From: Yamagishiella unicocca
Lineage: Eukaryota; Chlorophyta; Chlorophyceae; Chlamydomonadales; Volvocaceae
NCBI GenBank assembly: GCA_003116995.1
Contig: BDSL01000096.1
Coordinates: 124,001 to 188,000 of the forward strand
Direction of reading: 5' to 3'
DNA: 64,000 nt
The translations under genes were made by a program, and so were the position numbers. Shown piece by piece: positions 1-11,400 of this stretch. Position 1 is the stretch's first letter; each line of letters opens with the position of its first letter. Below the pieces are notes generated by a model, which saw nothing but the letters and a program-made list of their open reading frames with translations, was not told where the DNA came from and did not search any database.

Positions 1-3000
1 TGCTAGTCCGCGGGTGCTCCGAAAGCTCCTTGGGCCACTCCACCGCCATCAGCTTCTCCTGAGCCTACGGTCGGATACGGCGCATGCGGCGCGCGCGGCT
101 TGAAGGACCTAGGACGCAGCCCTCAAGCGCGGGTTACGGGCATACCGCCGGTACCGTCGGGGCGATAATGGTGACGGAGGGGTCCCCGATGAAAGTCTGC
201 CTCACCCAGCACGTTCAGATCCCAGGTCCAGTTGAGGGGTCGCATGACCGAGTGCAGGCGTGAACGCTGCGGCCTGTGTCCCACGCGGCACCCCATGCAC
301 GCACCCACCACCGCCCGTCCCTCCCCCTCCCCCTTGCCCGCCGCCCACACACCTTCAGGCAGAACGTGACCGCATCCACCGCGTCATGGAAGGAGAGCGT
401 GAAGGAGTCCTGCGCGCGGACGTCCGGCCGCCGCCGGGGAGCAGGCGGGCAGGCACGTCAGGAGCTGGAGGCGCACGTGCCGCAGACCGCTGCCCCACCG
501 CACCACACCGCAATCCCCGCATACACCCAGCGGCGTCGCAGGGGCGGGCTGCCACTCGCGCAGCTCCTTACCCGTGGAAAACCTGTGGGCACTGAGCCGT
601 GCGCGCTGTGCCAACCCACATCGTTGAGCAGTACGCACGTAGCCTAAGCCAGCTTGAGGGGCTGCGCCCGCCAGACGGCGAACCAGGCCCTCACCCAACC
701 CACCGCCCAGTCATGCAATGCCTGACAGGCGGCCAACCCAAATGTTTATCGTGCACATTTCCGCCAAGGCCGTGAGGCGCTGCTAGCAGCCACGCACCCT
801 GGCCTCCCCACGGCCGCTTCCCCTTCGCGCCCTCCCTTACCCCCTCATTGCGGATCTCATGCCCCCCGAACTCGTCCATGAGGCTCCGCAGCGCCGCGTT
901 GTGCAGGTCGATGGCGCTGTCCATCACGTCCGGCTTCCACTCCCACAGCTGCGTGCTGGCCGCCACGTCCGTCACCACCCACGTCACCATCACGTCCGAC
1001 AGAGACAGCAAGCCCCGGCCGTTCTGCAGCGCCACGCCTGGCGTGCCGGGCACCTTGCTGCGCTTCCGCGCCATCTCCGCCTCCTTGCGCCGCACCAGGC
1101 GGTTCAGGGTGGCCTTGTGGCTGCAGATCCCAAGGGGCCGGAGGCGGGAGCGGCACGTCGTCTACTTGGCCGGTGCTATCAGGAGCAAACAACAAGCAGA
1201 GCCCTAGGTCAAGAGGCGCTGCTCGGATGGCAGCGGCTGGCGGGACGCAAGCAACGCAGACCCGCCGGGAAGGGAACCGCCCACGAGGCGCCACGCCCAT
1301 CGCGGGCTATGGCCTGCCCATGCCCACCCCCCTCCGGTGGCAACCCGCGTCGTCACGGGCGGGGGCCAGGCGGACCCAAGGCCGCTTTGGGTGCAAGCAC
1401 GGACGAGGCCCTTCGGCGGCGCCAGCGCTGCGCTCCCTCCCTGGCGCAGACGTTCGGACGCCTGTGAACACCGCAGTTCCCACTGCGCTCGCCGGGCTCC
1501 GTCTTTGCTCGTGCATCACGAGTGGTGTCCGCACACATACGCCCTCCCCCCTACACACACCCCTCTTCTCCTACATCATTTCACCGGTTTCCCTCCATCC
1601 CACCACCCCGCGTGTCTGCCGAATGCTTGTTTGACCCGGCACCTGAGGCGCGAGCCGCCAAGGGATGCAGCCTCCCAACCTGCGCCCCTGCCACTTACAC
1701 AACGCAAACGTAGACGGCCACAGCGACCAGCAGCCATGGCACGATGGCCACGATGATGATCGCCACTACCAGCCCGTGCCGACTGTGGTCGCCGCCGCTG
1801 CTGTCGCTGGCTCCAACGCACTGCGCGCCGACCGTGCCGCTGTCTTGCACGGCCAGCGACTTGCTGGCGTCGCGACAGGTGCAGTTGAAGAAGCGCGTGA
1901 AATTGCCTCCCGCAATTACCCCACCTGCGCAGCAGGTGACGCCCGGAAAGTGCTCTTGTCTCGGAATGCAGCGACGGCAGAACCCCCAGCACGACTCCCA
2001 GTCCCGCATTCACCACCACCCAGGGACACCCTCCGCCATCACCGCTACCACCACACGGCCGCCACCATTACCAGGTTAAGGACGGGGGGTGAACGGGTGA
2101 GCCTGCCCCCGAACGCATACACGGTTCACAGCCACGAGGCCGAACTCGCACCTGGCGTCGGCGGTGCTGGGAAAGGCGATGTGAGGATGTCCCACTCGTC
2201 AGGCTGCATGTCAGTGGTGTACGACAGGAAGGACGCCAGAACCGTGACAGGGCACTGGTATTCGTTTGTGCCATATGGGTTGTAGGCTGCCCCATACGAC
2301 AGGCTGGGAGGCAGCGTGCACGGCCCCGTAACAGGCGGTGACAGGGATGCCTCCGTGCATGCAAGGATTCCCGAGTCCTGCGGTCGTGTACATTCGAGAG
2401 GGAGGTACTCAACGGTTGGTACACAAGCAACCCTGCGGCGTGCGGCCCCCTCACCCCTACGACGGCACGGGGCCCCGTAGTACTGCTCCGAGGGGCCCAA
2501 ACGTTCCCCTCCCTTCCACGGCCCCACATTCTCTTCTAAACGGCTTTTTCTGGCATCCACGGGTCTTCCTCGAATCCCCCGGACGCACATTCTCATCCCT
2601 TCCACGGACCCACATTCCCCTCCCTCCTCCGGACCCACATTCCCCTCCCTTCCACAACCCCACATTCCCCTCCCTTCCACGGCCCCACATTCCCCTCCCT
2701 TCCACGGACCCACATTCCCCTCCCTTCCACGGCCCCACATTCCCCTCCCTTCCACGGACCCACATTCCCCTCCCTTCCACGGACCCACATTCTCATCCCC
2801 TTCCACGGACGACCCACATTTCCCTCCCCTTCCACGGACCCCTCCCCTTTTCCATGCAGCGGCCCGCCCGCAGCGTAAGCGGACCGCGCGGCGCTGCCAA
2901 CCGACCCAGCATGGAGGCGCCATAGCGGGCGAGCAACAGCTTCGGCGTGGCACACGACAACGAGCAGCCCCCGGCACCCAAGCGCACCTCCACGGACATC

Positions 3001-3947
3001 CACAGCAAATGAGGCATAAGCGACAGCGACCCGGGCAGGTTGCCAACCAGCTGCGGGTTGTTTGCCAGCGCCAGGACCGTCAGCTCCTGCAGATCCCCAA
3101 CTGACGCCGGCAGCGAGCCAACGAGTCCGTAACCATCCAGGCTGAGGATGGCCACGCTATGCGCCCCGTCGCAGCGAACCAGGGACAGCGGTGAGGTGAG
3201 ACAGCACGTCACACCAAACCACCTGCGCACGATGCGTGACATGCGGGGTCCATCACGGATTAGGAACCCTGCCTCCCGACGAGGCGTGGGTGCGGACCAC
3301 ACGCGCAGCCGGTGTGCGGCAGCCGCCAGGTTGCGGAGGCTGAGCCAGACATGCGATGTGCCTGATCTTCGTTGCCATGGCGAACACCGGCCGCGCATCG
3401 AGCATAGAGGCCACAGGCTAGCTGGGCGAGAGGCTCCGACGTCTCCGGAGGGAAGCTGGAGCTGTATATGCGAAAGTGCCATGCCAACGCGAAAACCTAT
3501 ATATGGACCTCCCATATGAAGCTTGCAAAGAGGCAAGTGGCCATGCCCCAGGACAAGTTGGTGTCCTTGCTAAGCAATCCAGCAGTCGACAGCAAATACA
3601 TGGCAGGATTGCGCCCACCTGCAGTAAGAAGTGCTTTCGGTCCCCCAAGGCACCGCTCCAGCCGACGAAATGTTCGCTACTCGCCAGCCTGGACCATTAG
3701 TTGCATTGTACAGGTCCAAAAGAGCCGCTCGCTGCCGGCTGTCATCCAGAGATACATTGGCATAGCTCCTACTCAGCTGGCTCCGCCTATGCTGCTGCCA
3801 ATACCTCTCCGCCAATCCTGAAAGCTCGTCCGGGTGTTCAACAGTAGCCCGATGTGCACGCCATGGTGCATCAAACAGCGCCCAAGTACCCAAGAAGATG
3901 AGCACTGCTGCCAGCAGCAGTGCCCTGGGGCCGGTAAAGGGCCCCAT
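1..3947 (-). CDS. LRR receptor with class III adenylate/guanylate cyclase domain (3' end outside window)
   Basis: Seven exons can be joined on the minus strand with consistent phases: 3947-3619, 3222-2988, 2377-2152, 1954-1699, 1120-841, 409-353 and 64-1 (continues). The start of exon 4 is the least certain. The protein opens with a hydrophobic anchor (LLLAAVLIFLGTWALF) and an LRR-cap motif (ALLDLYNATNGPGW, then YCRWFGVTC across the first junction). An LRR repeat follows (VGSLPASVGDLQELTVLALA), then a Cys-containing juxtamembrane region and a strong TM helix (LVVAIIIVAIVPWLLVAVAV, near 1740). Exon 5 begins the class III cyclase domain (VTWVVTDVAASTQLWEW). The second metal-binding Asp is created across the 841/409 splice (NEG|DSFTLSF). 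Both metal Asp residues are therefore present, and the domain continues into EKLMAVEWPKEL. Class III cyclases make cAMP or cGMP; which one cannot be told from this half domain. The likely role is a plasma-membrane receptor cyclase. Confidence 0.85.
2505..2838. repeat. 25-bp minisatellite inside a cyclase-gene intron
   Basis: Tandem units of about 25 bp (core CCCACATTCCCCTCCCTTCC with ACGG between) recur more than ten times. They alternate between a GGACCC and a GGCCCC version. The array lies wholly in the intron between the exons ending at 2988 and starting at 2377. On the coding strand it reads as a spurious Gly/Arg/Glu repeat ORF. Confidence 0.9.
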
Positions 3948-4975
3948 GTCAAGTCAAGTTCTGGTTCGCCCTGGCCTGCCGTCTGGAGGCCCCATTCCTC
4001 CTTGCATATCTCCGGCCATACACGGGCCGGCCCTCTCAATTTTCGGCAAGTAATATGCGCCTGTATAGCGTAAAATTCTGTAATGGTGCCCTAGGCTGCA
4101 GGAACTAGATCCGTAACGACAAGTGCAGACAGTGCAAACAGTTTGTGCTCGGTTGCTTGGTTGTGTGAGCTGCAGGGAGTAGAACGGATGTCGTACACAC
4201 AAACTTGCGCGAAGGCTGTACGGCTAATAGTTTCCAGTTTGGCATAGCGAGAACACTTAGTCTCAAAGCACAGGTAGAAACGTTTCATTTTGACTGTGCC
4301 TACAGGCTCAATTTGCCCGGAGAAACAGTGCAAAATCGCTCGCTTTGGTTATTTCAGGGTTTTTTCGTCATTATTGGCAGCGACACGAAAGCGAGATCGC
4401 TACTTAAGGCGCCTCTACCACCTATTAAATCACAATTTCGATCTTCCACCTACGGATTCCATCTTGCCTTGTTTGGAAGTGTACGTGAGAGCGCAGCGAG
4501 GCTCCCACACAGATATTTAATAACACAATGTATATTACTTGTCGATTCCATATAAATTATCGCGGTACTTCATCTGTTCCTCTCCCAGGTATTCGGTCGT
4601 CGTCCTTAAAAACGGCCTTTGTCAACTGGGCTTCATCGTCAGCCACGCCTTACGCTTTTCATATCTTTTAGGAGTGCGATCAATTGACGGTGCATAGATG
4701 AATAAGGAGCGTGTACCCTTTGGCGAACATGCGGCGCAGCAACGCGACATGCATATAAGACTTTCGGAAATTGTCACCCAAGGCATAACACCGTTGAGGC
4801 TGTGTAAACACCTGCGACTAGCACTTACACGAAACTTACGTTGCAACGCCGTACATAAGTTCCGCTGTTACCCTGTACTGGGTGTTTGTCATTTCCGGTA
4901 CAATTTATGCGAATGTAATCTGTGCGGTGTGTTTTGGGTGATTTCCTAGTGCCCCACGGACTCGACGGGCAGCTG
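3948..4975. other. Intergenic, gene-free, relatively AT-rich
   Basis: Upstream of the cyclase start codon. It contains only short ORFs with no recognisable domain and is visibly richer in A+T than the flanking repeats. The cyclase promoter must lie here, but I recognise no specific element. Confidence 0.5.
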
Positions 4976-5970
4976 GAACCAGGCTGGAACCAGGCTGGGC
5001 CCCTGCTGGGCCCGCCTGGTTGCGCTTCCGCGCTTGCAGCCGCTCCGGCTCCCTTGTCACAGTCGCATTCTGAACATGCCTGGGCACCGTTTCACGTTGT
5101 CTACGGTATGTGTGCCCCTGCCTGCTGGTCCTTGCAGGTCCCTGCCCGTCTGCCGAGTCACCTTCCTCAACTCCGGTGCTTTCGGACCGTATCTACCTGG
5201 TCCACCTGCAAACCGGTTCGACAGGGTCCGACCAACCCCAATCCTCCATGAAGCTCGTCGTCTATATCCCTCCCCTGACGCATCCCCTCCTGGCTCTGCG
5301 TCAGGGGCTGTGAAAGGCATATGTTCGACCGAAGGCATGTATTCGATTGAGCTTGCCGCAGGTCTGTTGGGTTACCGCCCACCAAAATGGCTGAGGCGCC
5401 ATGACGGGCCGGGGGTGTTTCCGTCCCCAGCCCGTCGGTCCGGGCTGCTGGCTGATCACACCATTTTTCCGGCGGTGGGGCTTGGGGTGACTGGGTTGTC
5501 CTTTTTTGCCGGGGCACCGCCCTCTTGGGTGCGGCGGGGTTTCCTATTTTCCCCCGTGCATTTTGGCAGGGGTGTCAGCTGGCTGATAGTGCTGGCTTGT
5601 CGTACGGTGAGGTCTCGGTCTGGGCCCCCTGCTTGTCCTGTTTTTGCCCATCGTCCCATTGCTTTTCTGAGGCTTCCCTGTGCCCTTGGGGGCGTCTGCT
5701 GGGTCCACCCCAGGCTCTTGCATGGTGAGGCCACGAACATGGCCCCATTTCTTGTCCTGAATTCGCCTGGGCTTGAGGACACAGCAGCATCTGATTGTCA
5801 ACCAGACGACAGATGCCATAGCCAGTTGCATAGCTACCACTCGCGAGAAAGACTGTCACCCCAAAACCACATGACGAAGTACCGGCGATGCGGTAGCGTT
5901 GCCGTCGTGAGTCCATCGTAGGGAAGCGATGCTGGGAGGGACAACAAAATTGAGAGACAGGTAGAGCCTG
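4976..5970. repeat. GC-rich dispersed repeat block with strong base skew
   Basis: Begins with a duplicated phrase (GGAACCAGGCTGG). At about 5005-5075 it has a segment closely matching 57537-57600 (GCCCGCCTGGTTGCGCTTCC, then CTCCCTTGT and CGCATTCTG). From about 5380 to 5770 the plus strand is poor in A. The reverse complement near 5600 matches the block at about 40690 (GACCTCACCGTACGACAAGC). Both strands carry long but non-homologous open frames, as expected from composition. I read it as retroelement-derived. Confidence 0.6.
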
Positions 5971-6569
5971 AGTGTTGACGAGAAAGGAAGCCAGACGCTG
6001 TCGCGACCCTTCATGTCCGGTTGCCCGGGCGTCGCACGTCAGATCTCCAGCAGTGGGCCCGGACATCTTGAGGGCACCCAGCCAAGCCAGCGGAGTGTCA
6101 TATAGGGTCGTTACATGCGCGATGTCGCAAACCCACGTTTCACGGGTCAAATAATTACCAGTGTCCATCAGGTTGAGACCACGCGTTCCGAAACAATGAC
6201 TACATTCCGTTGCAACGCGTTGGACCTGAAGTATCTTACCATGGATCGACAGCAGGAGATCCACGGCGTAAAACCCTTAGAAGCCGACGATCAGTCAGTG
6301 ACAAGTGTCTCGAGCTACATTCGCCGAGCCGACACATGGGTCCGTACGCTCTGGATCGGCGGTCCACATAGCTGTCACGACGCACTAGCACATGCTGATG
6401 TACCTGCGCGTGACTGACAGGATGTGCCTCGATGGGTAGCAGGTTGGGCAGAGGCTTGAGGCAGTTACCGGGATCGGCAGTAGCTGGTTAGCTTCGTAGC
6501 CCCGACCGCAGAAGTCGGAGTGGTTAGATTACAGTTGCACAGGCACGTTGGTACGAGGCCACGACATTA
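5971..6569. other. Gene-free stretch
   Basis: Short ORFs only; no domain, tRNA or repeat pattern recognised. It sits between a repeat block and a LINE 3' fragment, so it may be unrecognised retroelement sequence. Confidence 0.4.
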
Positions 6570-7150
6570 TTGCCAGATGCTACAGCTCCATGGAAGATAT
6601 CAGCGCCCAAACTGTTGATCAGGGAGGCGCCCTCAGTCCTTCATGATCCCACCTTATTTCTGCGCGAAGGCCTGGGCGTTGTGGGTAAATCCGTTTTGGT
6701 TGGGCTCGGTTACCGTCTTGTTGCTCCTCGCGATCTTGCAGATGCAGTGCAGCGGCCTGCGCAATGACCCATGCAGCCGCCGAAGACCGCTGGTGCCTGG
6801 CATGTGGCGACCGGCAAGCAGTAGAGGATGAAAGGCACGTACTGCTGGAATGCCCTGCTTACAGTGGTCTCCGCGATGAACTATGGGGAATGGGCATAAC
6901 GCCCAATGCCACGATGCTGCAGGTCATGAGTGTCGAGGACCAACGGGGTCTAGCGAGCGTGTTGCACCGTATTAGGAATCATCGTACAGCAATTACGGGT
7001 ATCAGGACATAAGTGCTACGTTATTTGAGCATGGCTACGTAAACGTTTTCAATCCTTCTTTATGAATTACTTTGATTAGCGGTCCATGAGCCTCCTGGCT
7101 CGTCTGGGCCTTACGAGCTCCAAGAGCTTGTAATCAATCAATCAGCCGCC
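6570..7150 (+). mobile_element. 3' end of a 5'-truncated LINE (non-LTR retrotransposon)
   Basis: The reading frame at 6764-7012 (82 aa from its first ATG) encodes a Cys/His motif of the kind found at the C-terminus of LINE reverse transcriptases: CLACG followed by DERHVLLECPAYSGLRDEL. The spacing is C-x2-C then H-x4-C. After the stop at 7012, about 115 bp of UTR end in a short reiterated tail (AATCAATCAATCA, about 7130-7144), typical of LINE 3' ends with microsatellite tails. No RT core is visible upstream, so this is a truncated, inactive copy. Confidence 0.75.
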
Positions 7151-7339
7151 GAAGTTGACGGTGTAGGTGGCCTATCATGCTGGTGTCGAGGTGTAGCTCT
7201 TGGATGGCAGCAGCAGCAAAGGTTGTTGAGCGTCAGCTGCTTAGCGTTGTAATGTCGAAGTTTTGCGGATGGCACGGATGGCACAAGCCAAATGTATAAG
7301 CGTATTCGATGCGATAGGCACTATAGGACGCTTACGCAA
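7151..7339. other. Short spacer between LINE tail and repeat B
   Basis: Nothing recognised. Confidence 0.4.
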
Positions 7340-7990
7340 GCGTCATGCCCCGGCATCAGCATAGTCGATTCGCGGGCATATGTCATGGTTTCGGTGCCGC
7401 TCCAGAAACGCGAATCTGAGCTCGACGGTTAGAGTGAAATACCTCGGGAGTGCGTTGTTAGGTACGGTGGCATTGACGGTGAGTAATGGACTTAGTCTTA
7501 TATCGTCTGATAGCTTTTGGCATTTGACAGTAGCTGGTTCACAATTGGAGCCGAAGGGATAGGGTGCGCACATCGGGCCCCCTTAGCATACCCCGCCTTA
7601 GCACGGCGGGATGCCGGCTGTTGTTGTTGTATGGCATTCCCGGCCGTGCTCCATGTATCCTCTTGCACGAGGTGACCCAGTTACTGGCGTGTAACGACAG
7701 TGGCGAGCAACCGTTACAACAAGTGGCGAGCATCTATTGCCGCAAGTAATAGTGCAGCTGTGCGCCGCACTTCTGTCGGGAGTCAGAGTTACCCGGGTCA
7801 GAACTCTGAAGAGGCAGCGACTTGCGTCGTTCACCTGTTACCATGTCTACAAACTGGTCAGTTGTAGCCTGCGTGCTTTCGAGCGTACATTTCGGGCCTG
7901 GAGTCAGTCAATCACGGTCAGCCAGGAAAGCACGAGCTGCACGGCCGGGAATCTGTTGCCCCTAGTGTCCGCGTCAGCCAGAGACTGCTG
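7340..7990 (+). repeat. Dispersed repeat: B segment joined to A segment
   Basis: 7340-7480 resembles the 203-bp units at 37381-37786 (CGATTCGCGGGCA, CTCGTC/TATGTC, GAGTGCGTTGTT). 7530-7990 resembles 11035-11400 and 39465-39890 (GCATTCCCGGCCGTGCTC, GGGAGTCAG, ACCCGGGTCAG). B is followed by A here and again at 37.4-39.9 kb in the same order, so they are probably the two ends of one element. This copy lacks the roughly 1.7 kb present between them at 37.4-39.9 kb. Confidence 0.7.
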
Positions 7991-9519
7991 TGGGGCATGG
8001 CATGAGTGCTCTTTTCGTCGATATTTGGTCGCTTTCTTATGTGTCAGATAATGGTAACTTAACATGGACCGTGACGATGCGGCCACAGCTGACGATACAA
8101 CACTGTGGACGCCTGCAGCCCTCTACGGCCGGCCACATGCCCACCGCGCTGCTATAGTAACGGCGTGACCCATAATGCTAGGCGAATGGTCATTGCAATG
8201 TTCCTTCCTATGGGCGCTTGCGTGGCTGGATGGGTTGCCGGTCTCCCCCGGTCTTCATGCCGATGGAGACGTTGCCATTTGATGCCTGCACAAGCGCCTC
8301 ACGCATCGGCCTGAGACCCTCTCGCATGGTACCGCTGATACCATCCACATCGGTGTCGTAATCCAGGGCGTGGAGAGCCGTGGATGCCAGCCACATCCTC
8401 GCGTTCCGGATGATTGGATGGAAGCCACAGCGCTGTTGTGCGAGGGAAAGGGGAAGGGGAAGGGGAAGGTAGGAGGAACAGGAGGAGGTAAGATGCAAAA
8501 CAAAAAGTGCTGCCCCAAAGGGAGGGATTCGCTGATTTGGAGTTACACTGCAGAGAGCAAACAGCCGAGAAAACCGCTGCGCGGCGCCGCGCCGCCACTA
8601 GACGAGGGGGCGGCCGCGTGCCGACGTGCAAAGCACACAAGTACCGTACACGCGGCGCGGCCGAAATGGCCCCGAAACAAAACGACCGAACCAACAGACC
8701 TAACGGGAGGCGGGCCCTCCACCGACGGCCCCAAGGGGGAACAAACGGAGTCACCCCCAACAGCAGAGCTAAGCGGTCGGTATCCGAGCGCAAAACTCGA
8801 ACAAAAACCGAACCCGAAACGTGCGGAGGGCTGGCCCTTCGCGATATGGGACCCCGGACGGAGGGCTGGCCCCTCACCGCCCAACGACGGCCTGAAGCGA
8901 CGACGCCCCCTAGCGACTAGCGAAAAAGCCTTCCCAGAAACATCTACCCCCCAACACTTTGACACACGCTCAAGAGGCAGGACGTGGATGACTCGGCACC
9001 TTCCAGTCACCGCCGCAGGGCGAGGCCCAGTAGGTCAACGGTATCCTAATACCGGTAGATATATCGAATGACAAGAGAGGAATTGCCCTCTAATGGTACA
9101 CTCGCGGGATGCAGTGGGGCCTCGGCATGCAGTGGGGCCTCGGCATCCTTTCTTGCGGGTTGTCGCCAATCGCCTTGTGTGCGGGGGACCGGCTGAGGTA
9201 CTGGTGGAGTCCTGATCGGCTCGGGTTGTCTTGGGGAGCGGGGTTTCCCGTGCTTCATACTTTCTGGCTATATAAGCGTGTTGAGCCCTGCTAGGGGTCC
9301 GTGCCTTATGGGATGAGAGGTGGCGGGTTCCGATGTTTGCATCGTTGCGGCGCTTCACTGGTTCGTTGGGTGCTGGGCTGTTAGGTTGGTTGGCGGCCAG
9401 TTCCTGATAGGGGAGCCTCTAGTGCAAATTCCCCCTGGGGTGCTGGCTGCTGCTCTGTATGCCTACGGCCTGTCAACTTGGTGTTCTGGTGGTTTGCCTT
9501 TGTTTCGGTGCATGTCGGT
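7991..9519. other. Gene-free, repeat-like; T-poor block at about 8550-8990
   Basis: About 8440-8475 is a purine run (GGGAAGGGGAAGGGG). From about 8550 to 8990 the plus strand has few T residues, giving long open frames on both strands with no domain. 9108-9145 contains a 19-bp direct duplication (GCAGTGGGGCCTCGGCAT). The same phrase also occurs at about 41805 and 61125 in the pherophorin duplication. Confidence 0.55.
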
Positions 9520-9612
9520 ATTTGTTTCCTCCGTCTTGTTCAGTGTCAGGCGATGCGCCCGATGGTTCTACCTCTTGGTCTGGAACCCACTGTAACCGTT
9601 ACAACAACTCGC
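9520..9612 (+). repeat. Dispersed repeat F (retroelement end motif)
   Basis: TTTGTTTCCTCCGTCTT followed by CAGTGTCAGGCGATGCGCCC, GATGGTTCTACCTCTTGG and GGAACCCACTGTAAC. A nearly identical copy is at 26219-26305. Shorter copies are at about 19402-19435, 41474-41512, and, inverted, at 41548-41580 and 54655-54715. Confidence 0.75.
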
Positions 9613-11034
9613 GGATGCGAGTGGCGCCACTCACTAGCCATCTGACCCTTCTTGTTATTGTCAAGACCAGCAGCACCACTCGCTCCCTACCCGTTCCCCA
9701 CCATGGCATCCTCCATGACAAGAGCGCCCAACCGCTCCCTACCCGCTTTACTTCCTCACTCATGAAAATTGGCACCCGTTGCTCTCCATTTGTTCCTCAC
9801 ATTGCCTAACGCTCCTTTGCGGGCGTGGCACGCACGTCTTATGCTGCACTTCTGGCTGGCCGACAGAACCTGACGAGTTGGCTGCACCTGTACATTTGTA
9901 AAGACGCTGATGCTGGGCAAACGGCTGCGAGCTGAGTAGTGCCGCAGGTTACACAAGCATGTACGACACACGGATCCGATGGACACCACGGCTCAATGGA
10001 GCTCATGACCGGCACACGGGATCCGGAGCTCTTCGGACTACACCGCGGAAGCGCAAAGGATTGAAGGTAGGCAGTTGAGTCCGGACCGTCCGGAGCTTGG
10101 CGGCTTTGCGACCCTCGGGTCGGCTGTCCAGCAGCTGTCCTAGCTGGCCACTCATCAGGGGCACCCCTTCCGCATCGGACCTCTCTGGCCCCTGCGCTTC
10201 TACCGGGTCGTTGTGGAGCTCTGGCCTGGCGGGAAGGGCAGGTGGCACCCGCGCGCCTCTATCTGTGCTTGGGAACTAGTTCCAGTACTGGCGCTGGCTG
10301 CTCTGTGGATCACCGGCCTACATTGCCTGAGGCCCCCGGCGCGCTGTACGTCGCCAGCAGAGACCTTATAAACAATTGCACCCGGGAGGGAGCGAGCTCC
10401 TCACTGCGACGGTCTGGTCTGCACCTTCAAGGGCGGGCGGGTGAACTCATCTTTCTTGGGTATACCTGTATGTTGCCCACCTGCTAGCTAGTGACCATCT
10501 ACAGCAGGGTAAGGTATGTAGGTGCGGGTCCTGGGTGAGGGCAGGGTGCGCCCAACATTTATTATGGATCGCAAAACGCTCACACCGACCCGGCAGCACG
10601 TCATCAAGCGCTTCACCCGCAGGGAGGAGTCGGACGATGGGCAGCTTCTGGAGGTGATGGAGCGGGTGAGTGGCTGGGTTAGTTGGGGATGGCAAGGGGC
10701 GGGGTGACCCGCAGCAGCGTCACATCGCCTTCGCAATGAGCACCCCACACCCACGATGGAGTGTGTGCAAGGCGGAGCAGCCGCTGACATGGGCGCCTTC
10801 ATTCCTGGGCCAGGCCAATGCCGTTATGAAGGATATGCTGGTGGTAGAGGCGGCGCTACCGACAAGGCTGGCACTGCCATAAGTGCGCGTTCTGTCAGTC
10901 TGCGTACCGTAGCTTAGCAGAAACGTCAATTTACAGGTGGTATTGCAATACCACCTCCAGCCATAGCCGTAGGCACTGTCCGCCGCCCGTCCCTGCCAGC
11001 GGCCTGCCCCTGCACGCCCATCCCCCCGCCATAC
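9613..11034. other. Gene-poor; one exon-like frame at about 10555-10668
   Basis: A plus-strand frame reading DRKTLTPTRQHVIKRF and then QLLEVMER ends at a good donor (GAGCGG|GTGAGTGG). It could be followed by a short open frame from about 10815 (ANAVMKDMLVVEAALPT). The pair has the look of a remnant exon pair, but I cannot assign a family and see no further exons. The rest of the interval has no recognisable feature. Confidence 0.35.
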
Positions 11035-11400
11035 GTATGACTGCCTTACCACAGCGGGATGCCACTTCTGGCATTCCCGGCCGTGCTCAATTTTATCTTC
11101 TCGCACGAGGTGCCCATCCAGTCAGTTACAGACGTGTAACGAACATCTGTTTCCCCGCAAGTATGGGCCGCACTTCAGCCGGGAGTCAGGGATACCCGGG
11201 TCAGCACCCGGAAGAGGCAGCGACTTGCGGCGCTCAACCTGTTTGCACCGCTGTGTCTACGACCTGGTCAGTTGCAGCCTGATCGCTTTCGACAGCGTAC
11301 GGATCAGACCTGAATTCGTCCAGCCACGCACGGCCAGCTAGGAGGGAATAGCTGCGGCACGGCCGATAATGTTGCACTGGTATTCGGGACAGCCGAAGAC
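11035..11400 (+). repeat. Dispersed repeat A, second copy
   Basis: Matches the A part of 7530-7990 and 39465-39890, including GCATTCCCGGCCGTGCTCAA, GCCGGGAGTCAGGGATACCC and GACCTGGTCAGTTG. Same orientation as the other copies. It lacks the B segment. Confidence 0.8.

Noticed and set aside
206..261. Possible extra cyclase exon (frame with LNWTWDLNVL)
   Set aside because: Including it would insert about 18 residues into a conserved helix. Joining 353 directly to 64 gives the expected CLK|AQEKLMAVEWP pattern in phase 0.
5034..5921. Plus-strand 295-residue ORF
   Set aside because: Sits in a base-skewed repeat shared with 40.7 kb and 57.5 kb; no domain; the opposite strand is equally open.
8299..9071. 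Overlapping ORFs of about 150-230 residues on both strands
   Set aside because: Caused by scarcity of T on one strand, which removes stop codons; no domain in any frame.
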